Shown here piece after piece: positions 51,566 to 60,206 of a stretch of 64,000 nt of DNA (position 1 is its first letter; every line of letters starts with the position of its first letter). The stretch covers positions 9,486,001-9,550,000 of the forward strand of contig NZ_CP035758.1 in assembly GCF_004208415.1 (NCBI RefSeq), written 5' to 3'. The position numbers and the translations under genes were made by a program. The stretch is from Ktedonosporobacter rubrisoli (GTDB taxonomy: Bacteria > Chloroflexota > Ktedonobacteria > Ktedonobacterales > Ktedonobacteraceae). The notes under the pieces are model-generated. The model was given only the letters and a program-made list of their open reading frames with translations, was not told the origin of the DNA and ran no database searches.

Positions 51566-51712
51566 TATACTAAAACAACCTTTCTCTTTACTGATAGAAA
51601 CCTCTTCGTAGCCTTCGCTGGCAAGCCACGAAAATTATAGCATATTGCCCACCAAAGCGCCTCATTGTGCTGCTCAATTGGGTTGGATAGCCTTCCCCGC
51701 GACGGGTAAACT

Positions 51713-52483
51713 TTACAAAGCGAGAATGCGAAAATCGCTAATGCGCAAGATTGCTTTGCCACAGATAAACTTAATGGGGCCTTCTGAGAGTGGACTTTCT
51801 TTCACAGTAACGACGCTACTGAGCTTCTGATCATCAATATAAAGGGCTGCCTGTCGCCCCCGCACATCAAGGCGATAGGTATGCCATTTGGTGGTTGGCT
51901 CAAAATCGAAGGCTGTTGCGAGGTTAGCGTTCACATTATCATTTTCTGGGTCTGTGACGATCTCAATCATAGGATGCGTGGCATAGCCGTGTTCCCCTGG
52001 ACCTAGCAGGCTAAGTACCCTGGCCTGCACGCCGTCCTGGCCCTTGCTCGGGCTGACGGCAAGGATATAATAACCGCCGTCTTTAGGTATGCTAACGACC
52101 TGAAGGCGAAACTCGACTGAATAGTTGTTTGTTTTTGGTGTGTATGGCGAGGTGAGGGTATTGTTATCGCTAAGAGCGCTCTGAGCGTAATTCCCCTCTA
52201 GCTTCCAGCCGGAAGTTGCTTGCCAGCCAGTTAAGCCATTGGACCAGTCGCCTTTGTAAAGGACTGTTCCCGCTGGTATCTGCGTTGGCTGAGGCTTGGC
52301 TGTGGGAGATGGTGTAGAAGAAGATGCCGCGCCAGGGCCTGTCGTACAGGCAACAAGTGAAATAACGAGATATACCATGAGCAATAGCAGCGATCCACCA
52401 CGATGAGAGAATAAAGCCGTAGGCCTGTGGAGTTGGCTGGCCGTATGCTCTGCTGCGGCAAAGTTATTTTGAAGACTTGACAA
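51713..52483 (-). CDS. Lipoprotein with a concanavalin-like C-terminal domain
   Basis: 256 residues. After a long n-region, hydrophobic residues end in the lipobox LVAC (Cys about 46), then a Ser/Thr/Pro linker, so the mature protein should be lipid-anchored outside. Residues about 75-256 read as a beta-rich jelly roll of the DUF1080/LamG kind (GDWSNGLTGWQATSGWKLEG, TYRLDVRGRQAALYIDDQ), a fold of carbohydrate-binding or sugar-hydrolase-like proteins. The start is TTG 52483, 7 nt after AAGGAG; a TTG at 52501 lies before that site. The neighbouring glycosyltransferases fit a polysaccharide context. Confidence 0.65.
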   Translation of the reverse strand: MSSLQNNFAAAEHTASQLHRPTALFSHRGGSLLLLMVYLVISLVACTTGPGAASSSTPSPTAKPQPTQIPAGTVLYKGDWSNGLTGWQATSGWKLEGNYAQSALSDNNTLTSPYTPKTNNYSVEFRLQVVSIPKDGGYYILAVSPSKGQDGVQARVLSLLGPGEHGYATHPMIEIVTDPENDNVNANLATAFDFEPTTKWHTYRLDVRGRQAALYIDDQKLSSVVTVKESPLSEGPIKFICGKAILRISDFRILAL

Positions 52484-52647
52484 AGTGCTTCTCCTTCCCA
52501 AAGAAAGATGCTGTCGCTTATCTGAAAATACTTGTGGAGTTTACTTCTGGACAAGGTTTATTGAGTTGTCAATAATATATACGTACCCTCCTGGTAACTA
52601 TCACACAAGATTTTCAGGGTTACAACATAACAAGCTTTGCGCAGAAC

Positions 52648-52692
52648 AAAAGGCCTTCTCCCTCTATGCCTGTGAACAAGAGAGAGAAGGCC
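52648..52692 (-). terminator. Terminator after the first GT4 gene
   Basis: Fourteen-base arms GGCCTTCTC.. / ..GAGAAGGCC, completely paired as minus-strand RNA (one G-U) and followed by TTTT. Starts 33 nt past the stop. Confidence 0.75.
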
Positions 52693-52725
52693 CTGGCAAA
52701 AAGTGCATTGTTGTGGATAGGATGT

Positions 52726-53931
52726 TTAAACGCGCCCACTTATCGCTGTTGCAGCGTAGGAAGTACGGCGCTCAAGCATTTCGTGAATAAGCCTGGTAAC
52801 CGTAATACCCCAGGCATCCCAGTTCAAGCGATCGTCGAAAGCTGCCCGGCTAGATTTAACCAGCGCGGCGTAGCGCGCTTCATCCTGGTAGATGCGCGCG
52901 ATCAGCTCGGCATATTCTCTTCCACGTGCCTCGGGTGGAAGCAGAAAGCCGTTTTCGCCCTCCGTAACTGCGCCTGAGACGCCTCCGGTATTTGTGGAAA
53001 TGGTTGGCAAGCCGTACGAACTGGCCTCGCAAAAAACCATTCCGTAACAATCGCTACGCGTGGGCACGAATAGAAAATCAGAGGTTGCGAATAGCTGCTC
53101 CATCTCCCGGCGCTGGCTCTCAATACGCTTATCAAGGAAAGGAATAACGCGCATCCGTTCGTGCTGAAATTGGGCTGGTGGCACGCATCCACAGATTGTC
53201 AATTCAGCCTTAATGCCCAGCTCTTCCAGCTTAAGAAGCGTCTCGAAGGCGATTTCACCGCCTTTCCTGACCCAATCGACAGCAAGAAAAAACAGCTTGC
53301 AATGATCCGAACGTTTTTTCTGTTGCACAACTTCGATGGGCGGAGGCGTATCGAAGTTGGCTCCAAAGGGAACCGCATGGACTTTTTGCTTATCCGCATG
53401 ATAGTTTTCAATTGTGGATTGGGCCGCCCAGGGCGAGGGATGGAGTATCAAACTTGCCTTTTTGATAGCTAGTTTTTCAAGCTCATTAGTTTCATAAGCA
53501 GAACGTTGTATAAGATTAGAATATCCAGCATAATAATTATGTAGAAGCGCAAAATTAGCATCTTCAATCAAGACAATAGGAATATCTGTTTCTAAAAAAG
53601 CTATCTCTGTGCCGCCGCTAGGGGCAATAATGACATCGAATGGCTGGCTGGCTAAGCGAGGATTAGCTACCTTAGCATAGGATCTGGCTAGCGAGAATGT
53701 ATGATTAAACAGATAATTCTTCTTAAGAATAAGTCGTGTTGCTTTATTAATGACTTTGCCAAGCAGTTTCTTGCGGGAATGTATAGTGCCAACATACTGG
53801 ACGTCTCCGCAATGTTTTTGCAGGGTTTGGGTGATCCGGTCCACGGTTCCACCCCAGGAAGAGCGCTTCCTATCCTCTAACGTATTTGCCGTTAACATGG
53901 CAATTCTGAGGCGCTGTCCCTCATTATCCAT
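52726..53931 (-). CDS. GT4-family glycosyltransferase
   Basis: 401 residues with a GT-B fold. The N-terminal domain starts RIAMLTANTLEDRKRSSWGGTVDRI; the C-terminal donor-binding domain has LFFLAVDWVRKGGEIAFETLL and the E-x7-E region (GMVFCEASSYGLPTISTNTGG). The product sugar is not predictable. GGAGGG is 9 nt before ATG. Closely follows another GT4 gene (34 nt), so the two are one transcription unit ended by a strong terminator. Confidence 0.85.
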   Translation of the reverse strand: MDNEGQRLRIAMLTANTLEDRKRSSWGGTVDRITQTLQKHCGDVQYVGTIHSRKKLLGKVINKATRLILKKNYLFNHTFSLARSYAKVANPRLASQPFDVIIAPSGGTEIAFLETDIPIVLIEDANFALLHNYYAGYSNLIQRSAYETNELEKLAIKKASLILHPSPWAAQSTIENYHADKQKVHAVPFGANFDTPPPIEVVQQKKRSDHCKLFFLAVDWVRKGGEIAFETLLKLEELGIKAELTICGCVPPAQFQHERMRVIPFLDKRIESQRREMEQLFATSDFLFVPTRSDCYGMVFCEASSYGLPTISTNTGGVSGAVTEGENGFLLPPEARGREYAELIARIYQDEARYAALVKSSRAAFDDRLNWDAWGITVTRLIHEMLERRTSYAATAISGRV

Positions 53932-53965
53932 GGTTTGCTTCCCTCCAATCGGGTAGATGTTAGCT

Positions 53966-55204
53966 TTAAGTGATCGAGGCCTGATTTATCACGCCGGTTT
54001 GTGGGGCCTTAGCGTGCTTATAAACGGAGTCCAGTTTGGTAAGGGCGACTGAGGCATCATAGCGGTCGAGCATGAGCTGACGCGCATTGTGGGCTAGCGA
54101 ACGGGCCAATTGTGGGTCTTGCAGGACCCTGGCACACGCCTGGGCAAAATCCTGCGGAGAATCGGCAATGAGCAAATGTTCCCCATCTCTGACCGCCAGC
54201 CCTTCGCAGCCCAGCGTCGTAGAGATGACCGGTACACCCATGGCCATTGCTTCAAGAATCTTGACGCGTACACCCCCGCCCGAAAGGATCGGCACAGCCA
54301 GAGCGCTGGAGCCAGTCCAGAAGGGTTCGGTATCGGCGACGTAGCCATGCAGGTGTACCCCTGGATTTTGTTCGGCTAACGTCTGGAGTGAATGTGGAGG
54401 CCTGGCACCGACGATATCATAGGTAACAGCGGGACAGAGCGTGCGCAGATGGGCATAGCCTTCGCGCAGCCACCAGGCCACACCTTCGCTGTTAGGCGGC
54501 CAGAACATCGTGCCTATCGTGAATAAGCGGTAAGGCTGTGGCTTACGAGCCTCATAGGTAGCGGCAAAGCGTTGCACATCAACAGTGATAGGGATCACTT
54601 CGATCTGTACAGCCGAACCGGCAACCTCAGCCAGCTTGTTTTGATCCTGCTCGCTTACTGCCAGCACCGCACTGGCGCGCCGGCAGGCAGCTCCCTCCTG
54701 GCGGCGAACTATCTCTACCTCACGTCCCAGCAGCCAGCGCATAACGGGGTTACGGCTTCCCTTGCGCAAGCGCTCAACCACCTGCCAGACAGCATTATGC
54801 TCATCAAGGATTACCGTTCCTGACCAGTCGGGGGGCACAAAGCGCATCATATTGAGCTGGTCAACGTGAAGCACCTCAATGCCTTCTTCTTGCAACAATT
54901 GGCGCACCATGGCCTGCATTTCTGCTCGGTCATCGCGCCGTAAAATAAAGGAATCGCCTGTTGCCAGGCTCTCTAGCATGAAATAGACATCGCTCACGCG
55001 CGAACGTTTCATCGGGACGGTAACCACGCGCTGGCAGATTTCCCGTAGCTTCTGCGCATCCTGTTCTTCCTGCTCACTACGTACGAATGTGCAATACACC
55101 ACTTCGTGCTGAGCAGCCAGGTGGCGCAATACCTGTAGCGTCTTAACTTTAGGCCCCGCATCTGCGGGGTAGACAACCACTTGAGTTAATACGAGTACCC
55201 GCAT
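53966..55204 (-). CDS. GT4-family glycosyltransferase
   Basis: 412 residues. Begins MRVLVLTQVVVYPADAGPKVKTLQVLRHLAA, as in many surface-polysaccharide transferases. The C-terminal domain has LFTIGTMFWPPNSEGVAWWL, DIVGARPP, and the GGGVRVKILEAMAMGVPVISTTLGCEGL motif with the conserved Glu. GAGGAGAT lies 8 nt before the ATG. Between two other GT4 genes on the same strand. Confidence 0.87.
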   Translation of the reverse strand: MRVLVLTQVVVYPADAGPKVKTLQVLRHLAAQHEVVYCTFVRSEQEEQDAQKLREICQRVVTVPMKRSRVSDVYFMLESLATGDSFILRRDDRAEMQAMVRQLLQEEGIEVLHVDQLNMMRFVPPDWSGTVILDEHNAVWQVVERLRKGSRNPVMRWLLGREVEIVRRQEGAACRRASAVLAVSEQDQNKLAEVAGSAVQIEVIPITVDVQRFAATYEARKPQPYRLFTIGTMFWPPNSEGVAWWLREGYAHLRTLCPAVTYDIVGARPPHSLQTLAEQNPGVHLHGYVADTEPFWTGSSALAVPILSGGGVRVKILEAMAMGVPVISTTLGCEGLAVRDGEHLLIADSPQDFAQACARVLQDPQLARSLAHNARQLMLDRYDASVALTKLDSVYKHAKAPQTGVINQASIT

Positions 55205-55277
55205 CGCACTACATCTCCTCTTTTCTCTTTATCGGGTAGCGAGAAGATAGTCGGCTATATTATGGACCTAGCGATAG

Positions 55278-55321
55278 TTTTCCCGTTTATGGCATCAAAG
55301 ATGGTGTCACAAACGGGAAAA
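55278..55321 (-). terminator. Terminator after the third GT4 gene
   Basis: Perfect 11-bp arms TTTTCCCGTTT/AAACGGGAAAA with an inner GCATC/GATG hairpin, 30 nt past the stop of the gene at 55351. Confidence 0.55.
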
Positions 55322-55350
55322 TAGCCTGTATAATCTCAAACTAAAGTTTT

Positions 55351-56607
55351 TTATGGAGCGGATCGGGCTCCGACTGGATTAACATAATGGGCCTTAGCTG
55401 TGCGCGCAGCCAGCGCTTGTTGATAGACGTCTACAAGGTGATCTGCGATCGCGGCCCAATCGTGTGTTTGTTCGACATACTGCCGGCCATGCTGGCTCAG
55501 AGAGGCGCGTAATTCGGTATTGTCCATCAGATGTATGGTTTTCTCGGCAAACTCTTGTGCCGATTGTGCTACCAGGAGATCTTGTTCAGGTTGTGCATGC
55601 AAGGCAGCGGCGACGCGTGCTGCGGCCACAACTGGAGTTCCCAGCGCCATAGCTTCCAGCACTTTGTTCTGAATGCCGACGCTATAGACCATCGGGCTGA
55701 CCATTATCTCTGCTCGCCCCATGTAAGGGCGGATATCATCGACATATCCGGTAATCTCTACGCGCGCATCGTGGGAGAGGCGGCGAATGGAGCGCGGCGG
55801 ATTGCTACCGACAATCGTTAAAGTTGTCTTTGGTCTCTGCTGCCAGATAAGAGGCATGATCTGCTGATACAGATAGAGCACCGCAGCTATATTGGCGTGG
55901 TAGCTCATTTTCCCTAGAAAAACGAGATTGCCCTGTCGACGTTTTTCCTGCTGTGGATAAAAGTATTCAAGATCCACGCCATTGGGCACAACGCTAATGT
56001 TTGGTTCTGGCTCGCTTCCTCGCTGCTGGTAGGCCCGATACAGTTCGAGCAGCGCCTCTCGATCTCGCTCTGAGGTAATCACCAGGTGCTTGAAGCGGCT
56101 GAGCAAGCGGGCCTCGTAATGTTGCGTACGCTTGCAGTCTACAGCTGCCATAGCGCGTATGGGCAGGCTGGAACCGCTTTTCATGGTGTGCTCAAAAAGC
56201 AGGCTGATGCAGTCCACAGCATCCCATACAATGGGAGGCAGACGAGAGATTTCTTGTAACGAAGCAATCCCTCGCAAGTGCTCTACATGCACGACATCAA
56301 AGGTTTCTTCGGCACAGAGCTGCTGGATGGCTTGCGCAAAGCGCTCAGATTGCGCGTACGCCACCTGTAGAGGAACCCGGCTAAACAGAGCCATCCCAGT
56401 ACGCAGGATCTTCTGCTTCTTATCTTCCTCCACCGGCACAACCTTGTATCCCTTCTGGCGCAAGATCTCTACGTCTGCCCGTTCCCGCTCTGAGATGCAC
56501 TGTGTGATTATGGTCACCTCATGCTGACGCTGAAGATAGGTCAGGAAACCATAGCCGCGTACACGGATACGAGAAGGCGGATGTGGCGTTACAAATAAAA
56601 TTCGCAT
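55351..56607 (-). CDS. GT4-family glycosyltransferase
   Basis: 418 residues, similar in layout to the GT4 at 53966. It begins MRILFVTPHPPSRIRVRGYGFLTYLQRQHEV; the C-terminal domain contains LVFLGKMSYHANIAAVLYL, TIVGSNPPRSI and SVGIQNKVLEAMALGTPVVAA with the catalytic-loop Glu. This pattern matches sugar transferases of exopolysaccharide loci. An AGAGAGAG site precedes the ATG. It lies 56 nt downstream of the phosphodiesterase gene and may share its transcript. Confidence 0.87.
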   Translation of the reverse strand: MRILFVTPHPPSRIRVRGYGFLTYLQRQHEVTIITQCISERERADVEILRQKGYKVVPVEEDKKQKILRTGMALFSRVPLQVAYAQSERFAQAIQQLCAEETFDVVHVEHLRGIASLQEISRLPPIVWDAVDCISLLFEHTMKSGSSLPIRAMAAVDCKRTQHYEARLLSRFKHLVITSERDREALLELYRAYQQRGSEPEPNISVVPNGVDLEYFYPQQEKRRQGNLVFLGKMSYHANIAAVLYLYQQIMPLIWQQRPKTTLTIVGSNPPRSIRRLSHDARVEITGYVDDIRPYMGRAEIMVSPMVYSVGIQNKVLEAMALGTPVVAAARVAAALHAQPEQDLLVAQSAQEFAEKTIHLMDNTELRASLSQHGRQYVEQTHDWAAIADHLVDVYQQALAARTAKAHYVNPVGARSAP

Positions 56608-56662
56608 ACTGTCTCTCTCTAACCTTGGAGCCAGGAGCTGGCGGCTTCCTTGCTACCAGATG

Positions 56663-58336
56663 CTACAGGTAACCAAGGGCCTCCAGTTTCAAGCGTACGC
56701 TTTCCTCTTCTTCCTCTGTATAGCCGTACTCGTCGTCTTCGGAGTTATCAAAGGTACGTTCCTCTGAGTAAGAGGCAGCGCTTTCGTTGAGATGGGTTTC
56801 CTCAAACAGACCTGACAACGGCTTGCCATCCATATCTGTAGGGATAGGCATATCAAGTGCGTAAAGTACCGTTGGCGCGACGTCGATAATGTTGGCGTTC
56901 TCAAGAATGGCATTTTTGCGCATGTGCGGTCCCTGGGCAATGATAATACCATTCATGCGGTGTACGCCGCTGAGCTTGGAGATGACATCCAGTGGAACCT
57001 CGCTGATCAGCTTATCAACATCTGTGCCACCCTTATAGCGATCCTGTGTGACGAGGATGATATCGGGGGCCATCTCCAGACGTTCGCCGTGATAGAGCTC
57101 CTCGCGCCTATACGCCTCAATGACGATGGGCTCGCCCGTCTCGGGATCGCGTAAGCTGCGCATCTCATCAAGAATGCGTGTGCGGATCGCCTCATATTCT
57201 TCGCCAGGCTGCACACATCCCTCTGGCTGGCGACCGGCTACGTTAATCATAATGCCTTCGACTGGAGGATACATGGGGAAGCGATAAGCTTTCGTGCGTT
57301 TCCAGTCGATGGAGTCAAGATTCATCATGTTCTGCGAATCGATATTGGTGGCAATCTTCTTCAAGCTTGCTGGCAGGCTGCGATAAACCTTCTCCAGATA
57401 GGCGAAGCGGCGAATCTTTGTGCGGTAGAACTTCTTGAAAGCCGCCTTCAAGCCGCCTTGCTTCTTATTAGTTCTGGTATTTGGCTGCAGCAGGTTGAGC
57501 GTGCGCAAGACATAATTAGCATTGAAGTAGTATTTGGGGTGTGAGCCACCGCCATGATCGGACATTACGATAACCGTTGTGTCCTCGTCGATAGCGTCAA
57601 GGAATTTACCAACGCACTCGTCGCTGCACTTATAGACCTCTTCAATGAGATTGCCATATTGCTTTGCATCCTCTTCGGTGTAGGCCGGGTGCTCAGGATC
57701 AATATATTTCCACCAATCATGGTGCGCGCGGTCTGTTGCGCCTACTACGAGGACAAAGAAGCCATAATCGTCCTTCTTCATTTGTTCAATAGAGACATCA
57801 AAGCTCAGATGCAGGAGGCGGTTCATCTCTTTGAGCAAGACATGGCCGGTGGCCGATTTGAAGAAGGCAGCATCACCCACAAGCGGGGGAATGGCTGTGG
57901 AGAGATCGGGCGGATAGGTGTAGTTCTTGCCAGTATCCGGCGTGGGGTAGCCAGAAACCATAATTCCATTGACCGGCCAGGCGGGATAGGTACATGGAAC
58001 AGTGATAACACCTACTTTTTGGCCTGCTGCACCGATGACATCCCAGAAGGTTTTGCCAGCGAAGGCATGCGAATCAACAATTGTGTCTGCAAAGCAACTA
58101 TAGCGCTTATTATCATAATCGCGGAAGTCATAGACGCCGTGCTTACCAGGGTTGTAACCCGTAGCAAAGGTAGTCCATGCGGCAGGCGAAATTGGTGGAT
58201 ACACAGACTTCAATTTTCCATATACACCATTTTGCATTATTCGCTTGAGATTAGGTAGCTTACCCTCCTCAACCCAGCGATCAACCAGCTCGGGAGTAGC
58301 GCCATCAAGCCCAATAACCAAGACTTTTGTTCCCAT
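56663..58336 (-). CDS. Alkaline-phosphatase-superfamily phosphodiesterase / nucleotide pyrophosphatase-like
   Basis: 557 residues. VLVIGLDGATPELVDRW holds the first metal Asp; SPAAWTTFATGYNPGKHGVYDF the nucleophile Thr; VVGATDRAHHDWWKY and MSDHGGGSH the remaining metal Asp/His. This is the type I phosphodiesterase/Npp branch. No signal peptide is seen, so it is probably cytosolic or peripheral. In polysaccharide clusters such enzymes may act on phospho-linked sugars or lipid-linked intermediates, but the substrate is unknown. The binding site GGGGGAT is about 12 nt away. Confidence 0.85.
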   Translation of the reverse strand: MGTKVLVIGLDGATPELVDRWVEEGKLPNLKRIMQNGVYGKLKSVYPPISPAAWTTFATGYNPGKHGVYDFRDYDNKRYSCFADTIVDSHAFAGKTFWDVIGAAGQKVGVITVPCTYPAWPVNGIMVSGYPTPDTGKNYTYPPDLSTAIPPLVGDAAFFKSATGHVLLKEMNRLLHLSFDVSIEQMKKDDYGFFVLVVGATDRAHHDWWKYIDPEHPAYTEEDAKQYGNLIEEVYKCSDECVGKFLDAIDEDTTVIVMSDHGGGSHPKYYFNANYVLRTLNLLQPNTRTNKKQGGLKAAFKKFYRTKIRRFAYLEKVYRSLPASLKKIATNIDSQNMMNLDSIDWKRTKAYRFPMYPPVEGIMINVAGRQPEGCVQPGEEYEAIRTRILDEMRSLRDPETGEPIVIEAYRREELYHGERLEMAPDIILVTQDRYKGGTDVDKLISEVPLDVISKLSGVHRMNGIIIAQGPHMRKNAILENANIIDVAPTVLYALDMPIPTDMDGKPLSGLFEETHLNESAASYSEERTFDNSEDDEYGYTEEEEESVRLKLEALGYL

Positions 58337-58837
58337 AAGTGTGTTAACATCCCCCTTTTTGGGCTATGTAAACAAAGAAATTTAAAACATAGCGGTTCCC
58401 TGCTATGTGCGATAGTAATTGTCGAACAAACATATGCATAAGCGTATCATGTCAGGCGATAAACGCAAGTACAGTGGAGATTGCTATCCCCCTTTTGGGC
58501 TATCCAGGGGACCTGGAATAGAGCAGTTCGAAGCCAGACGAAACGAAGGTTATCGAACATTCGGGTGGGCGTAACTGACTAACGTATAGTCGTAAGTATA
58601 GCGTAATATACACAAGAACTGGCTGAATTTCGGTTAAGAATGGGTTATAGATCCGCTAAACTTGCGGCATATTCTTAACTCTGGCTCTATCTTCGTCTCC
58701 TTTCGCTTTGGGTAGGTACCTTTATGGTGGAGCATACTTGCACATTTACGCTGGATTCGGTAAACTAGCGCGCAGATAAAATGGTATATGATGCTATGCA
58801 ATTAGCCATAGCAGGGACGAGCAAGTAAGGTGCAGTA
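58337..58837. other. Divergent intergenic region with a short direct repeat
   Basis: About 500 nt between the phosphodiesterase gene (minus) and a GT4 gene (plus). ATCCCCCTTTT(T)GGGCTAT occurs at 58349-58367 and 58486-58503 in the same orientation, about 137 nt apart. The first copy overlaps the phosphodiesterase ribosome binding site. No gene is supported, and promoters were not resolved. Confidence 0.5.
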
Positions 58838-60112
58838 GTGCGTATTTTATTTCTCAGCAATCTTTATCCCCCAGATGTCCAGGGGGGAGCCGAAATCCTG
58901 GCTGCTGATATCGCTGCGGAACTTGAAGCGCTAGGACACGAAGTTCTGGTGCTCACCGCTGGCCAGGATCTTCCCGATGATAAGCAGGCCGGGCCCATCT
59001 GGCGTACCTTGCGTAGCGCTCCACCAGCCCATTTTGACCGCAGCCGGCCGGCCTGGCAACAGCTTTCTCTTCTCGTTAACTATTATCGGCGCTATAATCG
59101 TCCCTCCAATGCAGCTGAACTCCAACGTATTATAACCATAAGCAGGCCCGATGTGTTGTATATATGGGAGATAACAGGCATTGGAGTCAACTCCTTGTTG
59201 AGAAAGTTACCAGATTTGCACATACCGATAGTGTTTCATCTGGGAAGCTACTGGTTGCTGTATGCTCGTTTTCCTGAAACCGAGCAGTCGCGCTTACGTA
59301 CGCGCTGGCTCAAACAGCAACTCATCGGTAGTGTGGCTATGCCTGAGTATACGTCGTTGATAGCTGTGAGTGAGACTGTCAGGCAGGCATATATGCAGGG
59401 AGGTTTTGATCCCGAGCGCATAGAAGTGATCTACAATGGTATTGATCCTCGTTTTCTAACTTTACCTCCGGAGAGGGCGGCTGAGGGGGAGATCCTGAGC
59501 TTGCTCTATGTTGGTCGTTTGCGGGTTGAAAAAGGCTTGCTTGTGTTGCTCAAGGCGCTTGATCTCCTTGCGCAGAGACGGAGCCAGAGGGGAGCGGCCG
59601 CGCTTCCTGTGCGTCTCAACGTCTTTGGCAGTGGCGATCAAGTGTATATGAATGAGCTACAAGAGTTCCTACGCGAGAAAAGGCTTAGCGAGTTAGTTAC
59701 CTTTCATGGCACGGTCCCACAGGAAGAACTTATCAAATATTATGATCGTACAGATATTATGGTGGTTCCTTCATTGTGGCAGGAGCCCTTTGGACTGGTG
59801 CTTGCGGAAGCGATGGCTCGCAGCCTGCCAGTGCTTGCTTCAAAGGTAGGTGGTCCGGCGGAGATTCTTGTCGATGGGGTAAATGGGTTACTTGTCGCGC
59901 CAGGAGATGAGCAGGCATTAGCAGATGCGCTAGGACAGTTGCTAGAAGACCCGGCCAGGCGTAGGCAGCTTGGGCTGGCGGCTCGTAAGACTGTCGAGGA
60001 GCGCTTCACGATCCAGGAAAATGCCCGTAAAGTAGAACTGCATTTGCAAAGGGTCATAGCGCAAAGTAAGCATGATTCTGCCTCATTAAATAATAGCGGT
60101 ACTCCCGCATAA
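58838..60112 (+). CDS. GT4-family glycosyltransferase
   Basis: 424 residues starting with GTG 58838, 7 nt after AAGG. MRILFLSNLYPPDVQGGAEILAADIAAELEALGHEV is a typical GT4 N-terminus; the C-terminal domain has LLYVGRLRVEKGLLVLLKALDLL, GSGDQVYMNELQEFL and VPSLWQEPFGLVLAEAMARSLPVLASKVGGPAEI with the conserved Glu pair. First gene of the plus-strand half of the polysaccharide region, followed by a glycoside hydrolase after 94 nt. Confidence 0.9.
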   Translation: MRILFLSNLYPPDVQGGAEILAADIAAELEALGHEVLVLTAGQDLPDDKQAGPIWRTLRSAPPAHFDRSRPAWQQLSLLVNYYRRYNRPSNAAELQRIITISRPDVLYIWEITGIGVNSLLRKLPDLHIPIVFHLGSYWLLYARFPETEQSRLRTRWLKQQLIGSVAMPEYTSLIAVSETVRQAYMQGGFDPERIEVIYNGIDPRFLTLPPERAAEGEILSLLYVGRLRVEKGLLVLLKALDLLAQRRSQRGAAALPVRLNVFGSGDQVYMNELQEFLREKRLSELVTFHGTVPQEELIKYYDRTDIMVVPSLWQEPFGLVLAEAMARSLPVLASKVGGPAEILVDGVNGLLVAPGDEQALADALGQLLEDPARRRQLGLAARKTVEERFTIQENARKVELHLQRVIAQSKHDSASLNNSGTPA

Positions 60113-60206
60113 GAGTGCTATCGAACCCGAATCTCTCCCCTATTGAATTTCATAAGAATAGAGAAAAAACCTTTAACTAATTCATATTGGCAATGAGAGG
60201 ATAAAA

